Shown here: positions 32,550-42,790 of the stretch, in pieces
How the letters are laid out: each line of letters starts with the position of its first letter
Position numbering within the stretch: position 1 is the first letter of the stretch
DNA from: Prunus persica
Lineage: Eukaryota; Streptophyta; Magnoliopsida; Rosales; Rosaceae
Length of the DNA: 64,000 nucleotides
Assembly (NCBI RefSeq): GCF_000346465.2
Contig: NC_034012.1
Location: forward strand, 13,291,451 to 13,355,450
Direction of reading: 5' to 3'
Notes under the pieces: generated by a model
The model's database searches: none
Seen by the model: the letters and a program-made list of their open reading frames with translations, nothing else
Told to the model about the DNA's origin: nothing
Position numbers and translations under genes: made by a program

Positions 32550-33590
32550 AATGGTTTACTAAATTGCCTGTTGTATTTTAAGTGAAAGAAGATCTCTTTC
32601 TTTTGAGAAGCAGAAGCAGAAGCAGAGTCTTGTTTAAAATGACGAATTTGTAGCTTTTCTGACGGTTTTCGTTCTTTAGTAACGTAATTTAGACCTTTCG
32701 CGACGACTTTTAGGTGTCTAATTTGTAAATTTTTTCTTCGACTGTAAAAACCGTCGCTAACCGTTGCGAATAGATTTTTTACGGCAAAAGAAAAATCGTC
32801 GCTAAGCATTGAACGAAATAAAAATTCTGCCATCCCCTATTCGGATAATGATCTTATTCCTACAACTTAATTCTATGAAAATATTGTTAAACTTTTCACT
32901 CTAGTTCTTCTTTTTTACCTTCTACGAAATATTGGGCAGATTGAAGTACTTTTCAATTGTGGCAACATAATCATCACGGATAGTATATCCGGATCAATGA
33001 TCCTCACAACTAGAAGATAAAATACTGTCTTCCAGCTGATTGATGACCCAAAACATCAATAATCCAAGGATGCACGCTAATACACTCCAACTATAACCAA
33101 CCAAATTGGTGTCATCAAACCTCAAGGCTATATAAATCACAATGGTCTATGCATAACAGTGCACCGTTTATCATCTGAATCGATTAAATCCTGTCAAGAA
33201 CCTGGACATGACAACAGAGAATTCTTTCATATTGATACAATAACAGTACATATGAAAACTAATTTAAAAGCCAAATCCCAATAAGATTGCATACTGCATC
33301 ACTGCAGAAATCAACAACCAGAGGAGAACCCACTAAAACCATGTACTAAGAAATATCTCCCATCAAAACCAGTTAGAATTTATTTTCAGGTTTGCATTCC
33401 ATCAATTTCACAAAATAGTAGATTTCAAAGCTTCCAACCAACATAAGCATGTAACCAGATCCTAACTCGCTTCGCAGAAAGTAGACCAGACCAAAAGCCA
33501 GGCCAAAATAAAATCAAAGAAGGAACATAAATTCAAGCCCTAACTCGCGATTAAAAATAAAATTCACCGACACCGCATTAAACGAGAGAA
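32550..33590. other. Intergenic sequence with a CACTA-like remnant
   Basis: 32640-32815 contains several copies of GTCGCTAA/CCGTCGCTAA and related GACGG strings in both orientations, like the subterminal repeats of plant CACTA elements. No CACTA terminus or transposase is seen. The remainder is featureless. Confidence 0.4.
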
Positions 33591-34105
33591 ATGATTGCAC
33601 AATTAAGAGGGATGAATTTCAGGAACAGCAAGAAACAGAGTAGAGCCGGGACAATGGAACTCACTTATCTTCATCCACACAAAGCACTAAGAACAAATGA
33701 GCATCAGAGAGCACACCAGAACACCAAATGAATAGAACCCCAAAAACTATCAATAAGATATGAAGCACACCATAATATCGCGATATCTATATCATTCAAA
33801 TACAACCGACTGAATGGAGAAATCAATACGTGCTTGCAAAACAAGAGATGACAAATCCAGACAAATATTGATATGGAAGTCCTAAACAAAATGTCCATGC
33901 ATGACATCCCATTTGCCCCATAAGAACCAACCAACCCCAGAAGGAAAAGCCTAGGCTTAAACATCTGCACAAGTTTAAAACTTAAACAGATGCCAAATAC
34001 AGGTCGTCAGAACATAGAAAAATTTAGATTTTCCTGGAAGCAATACGAGTGCCTGTGTACAGCATTCATGCTGATACAGTGATGCCAAATACTTCACTTC
34101 AGAAT
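33590..34105 (+). repeat. Duplicated block R, copy 2
   Basis: Counterpart of 29480-29920, with an extra stretch of about 100 bp near 33700-33790. Non-coding. Confidence 0.75.
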
Positions 34106-34905
34106 AGTCTCAAGGAAAGAGATCATTTTAGATGACAGGTACTTGTAAATCCAATAACATAATAAATGGATACCAATAATCAACCAAACAAACAAACAAA
34201 CGGATACCAATCTTCAAACTAGCAGAGCTCAAAGGTCCCTCTGAAAACTATCCCAACTTCTTGGTTTCATTAAACACTTTGAAAATGGCGAATGAAATTG
34301 AGAAAGGTGATCCAAAATTTAAAGGAGGTGTCTAGAATTAAATTCACGACATAGCTTATATTGACAAAATTGGCAGACGCCAAGAAAGATTACTATGTCT
34401 TCTTCAGCAATGTCAGTGGAATATATGAACAACATTCATTAACCTCCAATTCTAATTTTCAATTTTTAACTTCATTAAATTACAAAAAAGATTGACAATT
34501 CAATGAAAGTTTAAGCCAAACCCTATTAGCGTCTACACAACAGGAGCCGAGAAAACCTCACGCCCCAGAAATTGTTGAAAATTAGAGTTACAAAATATGA
34601 CTATTAAGAATTACCTCAAAATTAACCATGATTTTTCAAACCCAGAACCGACGGAGCTCTTACTTTCCACCGTAAGGTACAACAGAGCCGTCGTTCTTCT
34701 CATTCGTCTCAACTCTGAACCGGTTCTGCCACAGCCCTTTCCTGGTTACAACACGCAAACGTCATCGTTTACACTTCAACAGTTCATGAGAGTAAAAGAA
34801 TGGTAACAGATAGCAATTGAGTTTTCTTGTGGCCCAAAGATACATCTGTATCGGCTAATGAGCCCATTTCTTTTTAAAGTCAGGAAAAGAAAAAATTATT
34901 TTTTA
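34106..34905. other. Intergenic sequence
   Basis: No gene recognised. A 69-codon frame at 34597-34806 (+) starts with ATG but resembles nothing I know. Confidence 0.4.
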
Positions 34906-34910
34906 AAAAA

Positions 34911-35146
34911 TCGTATAGCCGAGCGGCTTTACTCGGCTCTTTCATTTTATTTCATTCAATCACCTTTTTAAAAAAAGAGAAATAGTATAGCCGCTCGGGT
35001 ATACTGTTTTATAATTTGTTAAAACAGAAATAGTATAGCCGACCGGCCATACTCGGTTTTTTTTTCAAAAAGAAAAAAAGTACAGCCGCGCTATACGCGG
35101 TTTTTTATTTTTTTAAGAGAAATAGTACAGCCGATCGGCGATACCC
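34911..35146. repeat. Palindrome cluster F
   Basis: Copies at 34913-34932, 34985-35004, 35033-35052, 35080-35096 (shortened) and 35125-35144, spaced 72, 48, 47 and 45 bp. Here the spacers end in ACTCGGTTTTTT or similar rather than ACTATTTTT. Confidence 0.85.
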
Positions 35147-35725
35147 GATTTCTTATTTTGCATCCTAAATTTTTTGAAACCACGCTATTATATATGTAAT
35201 ATCGCATCCCTTTTTTTATTATTATTCTTATTCCTTTATGAGAAAGCCACTTTTTCTATGTTAGATGTGTGAAATCAAACTTCCAATGATTACTGCATCA
35301 ATATTTTAATTTTCAATTAATTCCTATTCTGTTGATAAATTTTATCTTTTTGAACCAGAGCAATATCATTAACTCCAAAACTAAACACAGTATAAGAGAA
35401 AACAAATGGCAAATACACTCCAAAGGAAACATATTATACAAAGATCAGGGCAGTTACTATGGCTGAAATCAAAACTTGCAAGGAATCGTAGGGGTCCAGC
35501 TGATAGATGTGGATGAAGAGAAAGAGAGATAGATGTGGATGAAGAGAGAGATACCTGTGTAATGCTCAACCAGTCCAAAACAAAACTCACAAAAACCACA
35601 ACCAAAGGGAACCCTACGGCTAAACACTGACATTTGATGATACCTCTAAAAAGTGTCTATGAAATTGATCAAAATGAAAACTCGAGAAGACAACTTCTTC
35701 TGTAACAATTCCTAATTTGTTTAAA
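35147..35725. other. AT-rich spacer
   Basis: No gene recognised. A 20-base string (AGAGAGATAGATGTGGATGA) forms a short direct repeat at about 35510-35540. Confidence 0.4.
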
Positions 35726-35729
35726 GAAA

Positions 35730-35855
35730 TAGTATAGCTGGCCGACTATACTCGGCTTTCCCAATTTGTTTAAAGAAGTAGTAATTTTTTTAAAGAGCGG
35801 CTATACTCTGTTTCTCCAATTTTTCAAAGAAATAGTATAGATGCGCGTCTAAATT
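35730..35855. repeat. Palindrome cluster G
   Basis: Copies at 35732-35751, 35795-35806 (half) and 35835-35853 (degraded). Followed by a SINE-like box B string (GAGTTTGAACCTGAG, about 35900). Confidence 0.75.
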
Positions 35856-36634
35856 ACAAGGGAGGGGGTTTCTTACACACTCACAGTCAAAACGTCGTGG
35901 GAGTTTGAACCTGAGATCTCTTGTCTACAAGTCAAAACACTTTTCAAAATGCAGCATGAATGTCTTGCGCTCCAGAAAAATGCTCCAGAAAAATAAATGA
36001 CAATTACGTCTTGCATATGCAATAATTTTAATTTAAATAAAAATTAGATTGTTCCAATTACTATTTATATTGCTTTGTGGACCTTATTTCTTTCTTGCAT
36101 ACCACCATCTTAATCTGTTACAAACGTAACTTCTTCACTCCTACCGTCATCACCAACATCATCAATAATAATAATAGAGAGAAAGAATACACTCTCCAAG
36201 GAGCAACACCTAAAATAAGTATGCTATTCAATTTACTGCTAAACTGGTATGACATCATTCTTTCATGCATCATATCACATCTCAAAACATTAACCTCAAG
36301 GCTAGCTCGAAATTCATAAAAGTGGAAATTCACGTCTGCTTAACCCATTGATGGATGGAATTAAGCTCCAATAACAGGACCATCTCTGAATACGGTTCAG
36401 AGACTTATATCCACGAAAAGCAGCCTGAGCGAATTCATGTGACTTCGTTATCTCAATCTGACAGCATAAGACAGTAAACAGAAATAGAGGTCAGTAGGTG
36501 ATAAAAGAAATAGCAAGCAAGGACAATCCTATTTGTTTAACCACCAGAAAACGGGCAAATTATTATGGCTAGTTTGTCTGAGAACTCCAATTGCATCACA
36601 AACTCCATACTGGAAATATATATTCATACAATCA

Positions 36635-37335
36635 TCTTACACACACTATATACATGTCACCTTTACTCCTTCGCACCAGCAAGTTTCGTTTGTCTTCATT
36701 TGGAAAAAAAAGGACACGACCCGCCGTGGCTCCTAGACCCGCCCGGGCCGCCTAGCTCCGCTCAGGCCGCCTAGATCCGCCCAGGCCGCCTAGATCCTCC
36801 CAGGCCGCCTAGGCCCCCCCTAACTCCATGGTGTCGGTGTCCTCCCGCCTAGCGCCTAGGCCGATATCTCGAACACCACTCAAAACCTGGAACGGGCTTG
36901 CTCTGTGCCCTAGACGTTCGTAGTGATGAGTTCAAGACTGATTCGCCAGAATATTTTTAAAAACCGAGTATAGCCGACCGGCTATACTATTTTTAAAAAA
37001 ATTAAGAAAATACCGAGTAAAGCCGCCTAGCAATATTGGTTTTTAAAAAATTGGGTAAAAACGGGTATAGCCGAGCGGCTGTACTATTTTTTAAATAAAA
37101 TTAGGAAAAAACCTAGTATAGCCACGTGGAAGTACTATTTTTAAAATAAATTTGAAAAAATGAGTATAGCCGCACCTAGTATAGCCACGTGGAAGTACTA
37201 TTTTTAAAATAAATTTGAAAAAATGAGTATAGCCGCGCGGCTATACTATATTTCAAACAATATGAACCACCATTCTAACCTTTCTAAGAGAATGGATTCA
37301 TCTTCATAGGAATCTTTGGATCTACCATATGAACC
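36635..37335 (+). repeat. Duplicated block Q, copy 2, with palindrome cluster H
   Basis: Counterpart of 28920-29480. The GC-rich minisatellite is longer here (about 36720-36825, repeated GCCGCCTAGATCC/CGCCCAG units). Palindrome copies start at 36968, 37015, 37065, 37116, 37164, 37179 and 37227; those at 36968 and 37227 have perfect arms. Intervals are 47-51 bp except across a tandem duplication. Confidence 0.88.
37111..37236 (+). repeat. Exact 63-bp tandem duplication in cluster H
   Basis: Units 37111-37173 and 37174-37236 are identical, each carrying one full variant (GTATAGCCACGTGGAAGTAC) plus the start of the next palindrome. Confidence 0.88.
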
Positions 37336-37587
37336 ACCTTTGGCTACGATTTTTTCTCTTATTGTTCCTTCTTTTTGTGTAAAATTTGAATTTTATAACT
37401 ACTGTGCACGAATTATAATAATTTGAGAAAATTTTGATAATCACATCAACATGTCATATGGATATGTACACAAGCAACGAAATAACTTCTCAAGTGAGTC
37501 AGCGAATTACTAAAGTATTTTCATGATCACAAATTTATTGATTCAATTTAGCACTCCGGACATAAATTTGTTTTGGTAATTCGCTGA

Positions 37588-37647
37588 CATGTGTACAGAA
37601 GAGCAAATTTAGTGGCTAACGAGCTTGCAAGGGAAGGTCGTGTTTAG
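37588..37647 (+). pseudogene. LINE-type RNase H tail
   Basis: Twenty codons read HVYRRANLVANELAREGRV and stop. This is the typical C-terminal end of the plant LINE/RVT_3 RNase H-like domain. Nothing upstream or downstream of it is recognisable. Confidence 0.55.
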
Positions 37648-38185
37648 GAATCTATGGGGATTTTCGTTGTGATCTTTATTTGTCATAAAAACATAAAATA
37701 AAATAAAAAGCAAGGGCTTTTGGGTGTGGAAATATTCAGCTCAGTTGTTTGGTTGTTCAGTTTGAGGATGATTGGAAAGCCATGGATTTATGTGCGGTGG
37801 TGACCTCCAACAGAGGTCAAAGACACAATTGAGTGCCCTTTGCCAGTATTTCCAAAAGAGAAAATTCCTGGTACACAACTTGTCACATAACTAGCATGTG
37901 AAAGGGATACAAAGATTGTCTCTTGGCGAAGACATGCATCATCACAAAATAGCCACTGTCACACTGCGAGTACAATAGAATAACCACCTAATATTAGCAG
38001 TACATTTGAAAGGGGGAAAAGTTTCATCTTAATATCAAAATACTAAGCTGTGCTTTTACACAAACGATGTTACAATAACAACAATGTGCAAGGGGTGGAA
38101 ATAAACAAGTCAAACTCAACATTCAAAGATGCCACCTCCTACATTATTATCTAAGTTTCTGCTAAGAAACTTTATATTTAGGAGG

Positions 38186-40207
38186 TTACAGTGCTGCAAT
38201 GCACTCAATTTCAATCTTGGCATCCAATGGCAATGCCGCTACCTGAAATGTTGAACGAGCTGGGGCTGGTGACGGAAAATCTGAAAAACAAAACCATGTA
38301 AGACGAGTTGAATGAATAAGTACAAAGGTTGTTACCAGCACGTTTCACATAACTTTATAATGAAAGACTCAAAGACCAGTTGAACAAAATAAAGGATTGT
38401 GTCACCACCAACCAACAGTCATGAAGTGTTCTAGAATATAAAATTAGACAGAGCAATCATGTGCAAACTTTAGCAGGTATTTTGATCGTAAATATGCAAA
38501 GGAGGAGATTTGCTCTATAACATCCAAAATTGGAGTGTCAAAGTTAACTAACTGCATTCTATCCAAGTCTCTTTTTTGTAAGTAGTAATGGAAGTCCTAT
38601 GAGTACCAAAGATACCCTTATAGTTTTGGCAGATGGATGAAACACGACCTGCAAAGCTGGAAGACCTTGTGCTATATGCATATTTTGCATGACACAAATT
38701 AAAAATTCAATCTTCAGCATCAAATTTATATCTCCATAAAACTCACATTTAGCATAGATCTCATTGACTTTCTTGAAGTCTTTCAAGTCAGCCAACCTGC
38801 ATGAACATAAGAAAGAACAAATTGCATCTCCAACAATAAAATCAGAAATCAAAATTGAGCAAAGACAAAATGGATCCATACAGAATTGTCGTTTTAACCA
38901 CAGAAGAATAGTTGGCGCCACTTGCTTTCAGTATTTCCCCCATATTTTTTAGAACCTGCAATAGTTTCATACGCCCAAATCTGTCAGAAACAGTCAGACA
39001 ACCAATGCCATCATCTATACTCCATTACAAAGATGATGAAACAAAAGAACATAAACACCTACCTCGCTTATGAGTTCATAACTCAACAGGTTAACTTAAA
39101 TAGAAATTAGGATAAGAAATGTAACTTCTCCTTCATGAAGGTTTGTGAAAAACATTAGTATAAGCTTTGGTTGCAATGTTGCACAGAAAAACAAATATCA
39201 AATATTTTGTTTTTAACTTCTGAACAATTGAGACAGTAACTGTTATAAATTCTGCAGAGGTACCAAGTGGATTGATCAGTAATGTAAGATCCCACAACCA
39301 CCAAATTCTCCAACTTTCACTTCTAAATCATGAGGAAGTTAATTGGTTTAAAGGTTACAGCTTGACCCTTGAGCAGTTTAAGAATCAAGGAACATATCCC
39401 CAACCAAATCCATTAAAAAAAAAAAACAGATTTATGATTACATTAAATCCCAAAAAAAATCCACACAACTATACCTAATACATCAGAACATAGTAAGACA
39501 TGTACAAGCCATTAACAATACCTGCTCTGTCTGATCTTCAACATTCTCAGATATGAACTTCCCAGTCTGCATTTGAACACAAAACATAAGTTCTTATCTG
39601 ATGTATGTGGGTACGAGGATAGGAACATTGATGGATTAAAGTGACGAGGAAAAACATAACGTTATGAAACAAACCTCGGGAATCAGACCAAGAACCCCAG
39701 ACACATGGACAAAGTTGTTGGCTTTGATGGCCTGAGAATAGGGTCCCAATGCAGCCGGGGCCTTGTCTGTGTGAACAGCTTCCTTGATTCCTAATCGAAC
39801 CAAACAAAACTTACCCATGTTAAATTCATATGAAAAGTTTGAATCTTTTTATCTAAAATTCATCAAAAGGAGATTCCATAAGCGAGAACCAGCTTATACA
39901 AATAAACAAGGGAACAGCCTAGGCCGGCTTTCTAATCCAAGCAACCAAACAGAGCTAAATGAGAAAACTAATTAGTAAACGAAAATCAAAAGAGAGAAAA
40001 TTTCAAAAACAAATGGATATTACGAGCGTCAGTGGAAATGGCTAAGCAAGCGAAGCGCGAAGAGGGCTTCGATGAAGCCGAGGATCGCCAAAGAGTGGAG
40101 CCAGCCGCCGAAGCAAAGCCCACGCCCACGGCTAACGGAGCCCGGGTGCGCAACGCGCCCAAGTCGATTGTCGGCAAGTGTAAGCTCCTCGCCGCACACC
40201 AAGCCAT
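38186..40207 (-). CDS. RIDA: Chloroplast/plastid RidA (reactive intermediate deaminase A), 6 exons
   Basis: Exons on the minus strand: 40024-40207, 39675-39790, 39522-39566, 38882-38955, 38747-38796 and 38186-38280. All borders are GT-AG and phases fit. They join into 187 codons plus TAA, the same length as Arabidopsis RidA as I recall it. RidA (YjgF/YER057c/UK114 family) hydrolyses reactive enamine/imine intermediates, such as 2-aminoacrylate from serine or threonine dehydratase, and protects PLP enzymes in branched-chain amino acid synthesis. The first 60 or so residues, rich in Ala, Ser and Arg, look like a plastid transit peptide. The core shows ALGPYSQAIKANNFVHVSG, VLKNMGEILKASGANYSSVV and the signature PAPARSTFQVAALP, whose Arg165 is the substrate-carboxylate-binding arginine of the family. 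A partial duplicate of its 3' end lies at 11051-11310. Confidence 0.95.
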
Positions 40208-40657
40208 CGCTATGTCTCTCTCTTGCTCGCTCTGTGTCGTCTCACTTGGTCTCTGGTGACTTATTGTGACCGCTGATGGTTGGTGAATGGTGCGACTCAG
40301 TCACTCGCATATACGTTCTTGTTTTTTTTGGTCTGTTCTATACCGAATCTCTATTTTCTCTGGGTTTTTTCTTCATTTTTATTATTGGGCTTTAGTTTTG
40401 GGCCAACTGTGCAGAAAAATTGGAAACGGATATCGTAATCTCATTTAAAATCAATTTTGTATTGCACTTGTAGCATCTTATTGGAACTTAAATGTTCTTA
40501 GGTTTGTTGTGCAGGAGTAAAGTTCACATGTGATAGCAGATATGGGCTTAGTTAAATTGGTTAGAATGGATGTGCTTCTTACTTTGTATATTATTTTCAT
40601 AGTTCATATTAATATTACAAGTGTCATAACTCATAACTACGTCTTTTGAATTCTTAA
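40208..40657. other. RidA upstream region
   Basis: Non-coding sequence between the RidA start and the nested Harbinger/MITE complex. It must contain the RidA promoter; no clear TATA box was identified. Confidence 0.4.
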
Positions 40658-40838
40658 AAGCATCTTCAGTGGGGGGTTGTATAAGAGCATGTACAGCGCC
40701 AGGGGTTGGCCCAGGCAAAAGGCAAAAATCAGCCCAAGTCCAGCTCCAGCGCGCGCAAAGCAGCCCGGGCAAGCTGCGGGTCCCACGAGCCCGGGCAGGC
40801 CCAAGGGCGAAAATCGACTGGGCTCGAGCCCGAGTTCA

Positions 40839-40862
40839 GGTGACGTCAGCGCTGACGTCACC
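40839..40862. promoter_or_regulatory. Perfect 24-bp palindrome near the left Harbinger end
   Basis: GGTGACGTCAGC is followed by its exact reverse complement. It contains two TGACGTCA boxes, the core bound by bZIP/TGA factors. It lies about 155 bp from the element's left end and 435 bp before the ORF1 ATG. Confidence 0.8.
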
Positions 40863-41035
40863 ACCAACGGTTACATGCCACGTGTCGGAACCGGGTGGCT
40901 CCGATTGGATTTTTTTCAGAAATCCTACGGTTCTCATTTTTTTGGCCAAAAAAATTTTAAAAAAATCCGAAAAAATCCGAAAAAATTCTGAAATTTTTTT
41001 TTAAAAAAATACCAAAAATGTATGTATTTTTTCCC

Positions 41036-41043
41036 TATAAATA
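41036..41043 (+). promoter_or_regulatory. TATA box of Harbinger ORF1
   Basis: TATAAATA in CCCTATAAATACC, 255 bp before the ATG; the long 5'UTR that follows is made of the 70-bp repeats. Confidence 0.6.
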
Positions 41044-41067
41044 CCTAACCATTTTATCTACTTTCAA

Positions 41068-41277
41068 CACCAAATCTTCATACAATTTCTTCTCCATACA
41101 ATATTTTCTACTCTCCACTCACATAATTCATTTTCCACACCAAATCTCCATACAAACTCATCTCCTTCCAATATTTTTTACTCTCTACTCATATTTTCCA
41201 CTTTCCACACCAATTCCATACAAACTCTTCTCCTTCTAATATTTTTTACTATCCACTCACATTTTTGTACTACTTTC
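41068..41277 (+). repeat. Three 70-bp tandem repeats in the ORF1 leader
   Basis: Units start at 41068, 41138 and 41208 with CACCAAATCTTC, CACCAAATCTCC and CACCAATTCC, and share CATACAA, CTTCTCC and TTTTACTCTC. Pyrimidine-rich and ATG-free, they form most of the ORF1 5'UTR. Confidence 0.75.
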
Positions 41278-41297
41278 CATTTGTAGAAAATAAACAA

Positions 41298-42471
41298 ATG
41301 GCATCTTCTGTTGAAATCGGAGGCTCGTGGTCAACCCAGGAAGATATTGCGTTGTGCGAGTCTTGGGTGAACGTTAGTCATGACCCTATCACGGGCAATG
41401 AGATGAAGTTCCATCATATGTGGAGCAAAATTCATGGAGAATTTTGTCAAAGATCGGGTTCCATTCGGACCGAAATGGCTTTGTCTAGTAGATGGAAAAT
41501 TCTAAACAAAGAGTTAGGGAAATGGAGAAATGCCTTGACAAAAGCAAAGGAGAACATTCGGAGCGGTGCGAATCTTTCCGATGAGGTAAAATATTTTTAA
41601 TTGTCATTTTAATCAATTTAATGTAACTTTTTTTTATTGCATATTCTATTTCTTTTTGTTGCACAATGTTTATTTTATTTTTGCATTTCCTAATTGGATT
41701 TATTTATTTACATAATCAATTTTATTCTTGCATTTCAAATATGTTTATAATTTCATGCATAATCTTTATTTTTTGTTTTTGCATTTTCAATTTGTCTATA
41801 TTTATTTACATAATCAATTTTATTCTTGCATTTCAAAATAGTTTATAATTTCTTGCATTGTATATTTTTTTAATGCACTTCCAATTATTTATTTTGAATA
41901 GATCATACAAGCACAAATGTGGTTCGGTGCCATGGGACAAGGGAAAAAAAGTTTTGTGCATTTCCAATGTTGGGAAATTGTCAAGGATTGTTCCAGATTC
42001 AAAATTATTCTTACCGCACCCCCGGTTGTGTTGCATGAGACGCCGCTCCACGAATCGCCATTAACCGATTCACCATTGGACTCCCCAATGGAAACGGAGT
42101 CACCACTCCCACGTCCGCCGAGACCTATTGGGAGAAAGGCGGCAAAGGCCAAGAGAGGGGGCACTTCGAACATTGATTGTGTTCAAATATTCGAGCAAAT
42201 AGCTAAGAACAACTCTCTAAGATTGGAGAGAGACTTGAGGAGAGATGAAGCGGACAAGGCACGATTGGAAGCCTTTGCAATTGAAAAGCAACATGCAAAA
42301 GAAAAAGACGAGGATGACAAAGAGATGAAAATCATGGCCATGGATACGAGCCATATGTCTCCTGAAACAAAGGCCTATTGGAAACATAAACGAAGGGATG
42401 TGATGAGAAGAAAACTTTTCCATGACGACGGACCTAGCAATACGGATTGGCTAAATGATGAAAACCATTAG
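41298..42471 (+). CDS. Harbinger ORF1: trihelix/Myb-like DNA-binding protein with NAM-associated C-terminus
   Basis: Exons 41298-41585 and 41902-42471 join in phase 0 into 285 codons plus a stop. Residues about 10-90 form a Trp-rich Myb/SANT-like domain (GSWSTQEDIALCESWVNVS, HHMWSKIHGEFCQ, LSSRWKILNKELGKWRNAL), the type that in Harbinger elements binds subterminal DNA and brings the transposase to the nucleus. A Pro-rich linker (HETPLHESPLTDSPLDSP) and a basic patch (GRKAAKAKR) follow. The end is a charged helix (RLERDLRRDEADKARLEAFA), the so-called NAM-associated domain. Automated pipelines often mislabel such proteins as glutathione S-transferase T3-like. It is convergent with the transposase gene, and the frame shows no damage. 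Confidence 0.85.
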
Positions 42472-42790
42472 ATTGTATTGTTGTATTTTTTTATAATTGT
42501 TGTATTTTTTTTAAATTGTTGTATTATCCTTTAATTTGTTGTATTGTTTCTTTTTTATTCAATCAAAAAAGCATTCTATAATTGGACTACTTATTAAAAA
42601 CATTTGAGCATTCCTCACAAAGATTAATTAAAAACAAACCTTCATTTATTGCAAACAACACACAAAACAAACCATACATAAAAGCATAATAATAAAAAAG
42701 ACCTCGCAATAATTCCACAAAACACAACACACAAAAACAAAGCATAATTAAAAAAAAAGCATAAATCCAAACAAAGCACAAATCTAGCCT

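Noticed and set aside
32640..32815. Complete CACTA transposon
   Set aside because: Only GTCGCTAA-type subterminal strings are seen; no CACTA terminus, target duplication or transposase.
24613..37246. CRISPR-like array of palindromic repeats
   Set aside because: The repeats have palindromic arms at about 50-bp spacing, but the genome is a plant nucleus, the spacers are AT-rich and mutually similar rather than unique, and there are no cas genes.
24613..37246. MicroRNA precursors formed by the GTATAGCC palindromes
   Set aside because: Each stem is only about 9 bp with a 2-base centre, far too short for a plant miRNA precursor. Longer pairing between clusters is possible but was not shown.
40669..41004. 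GC-rich open frames at the left Harbinger end
   Set aside because: They span the terminus and subterminal non-coding region and end in A-rich sequence; no similarity to proteins.
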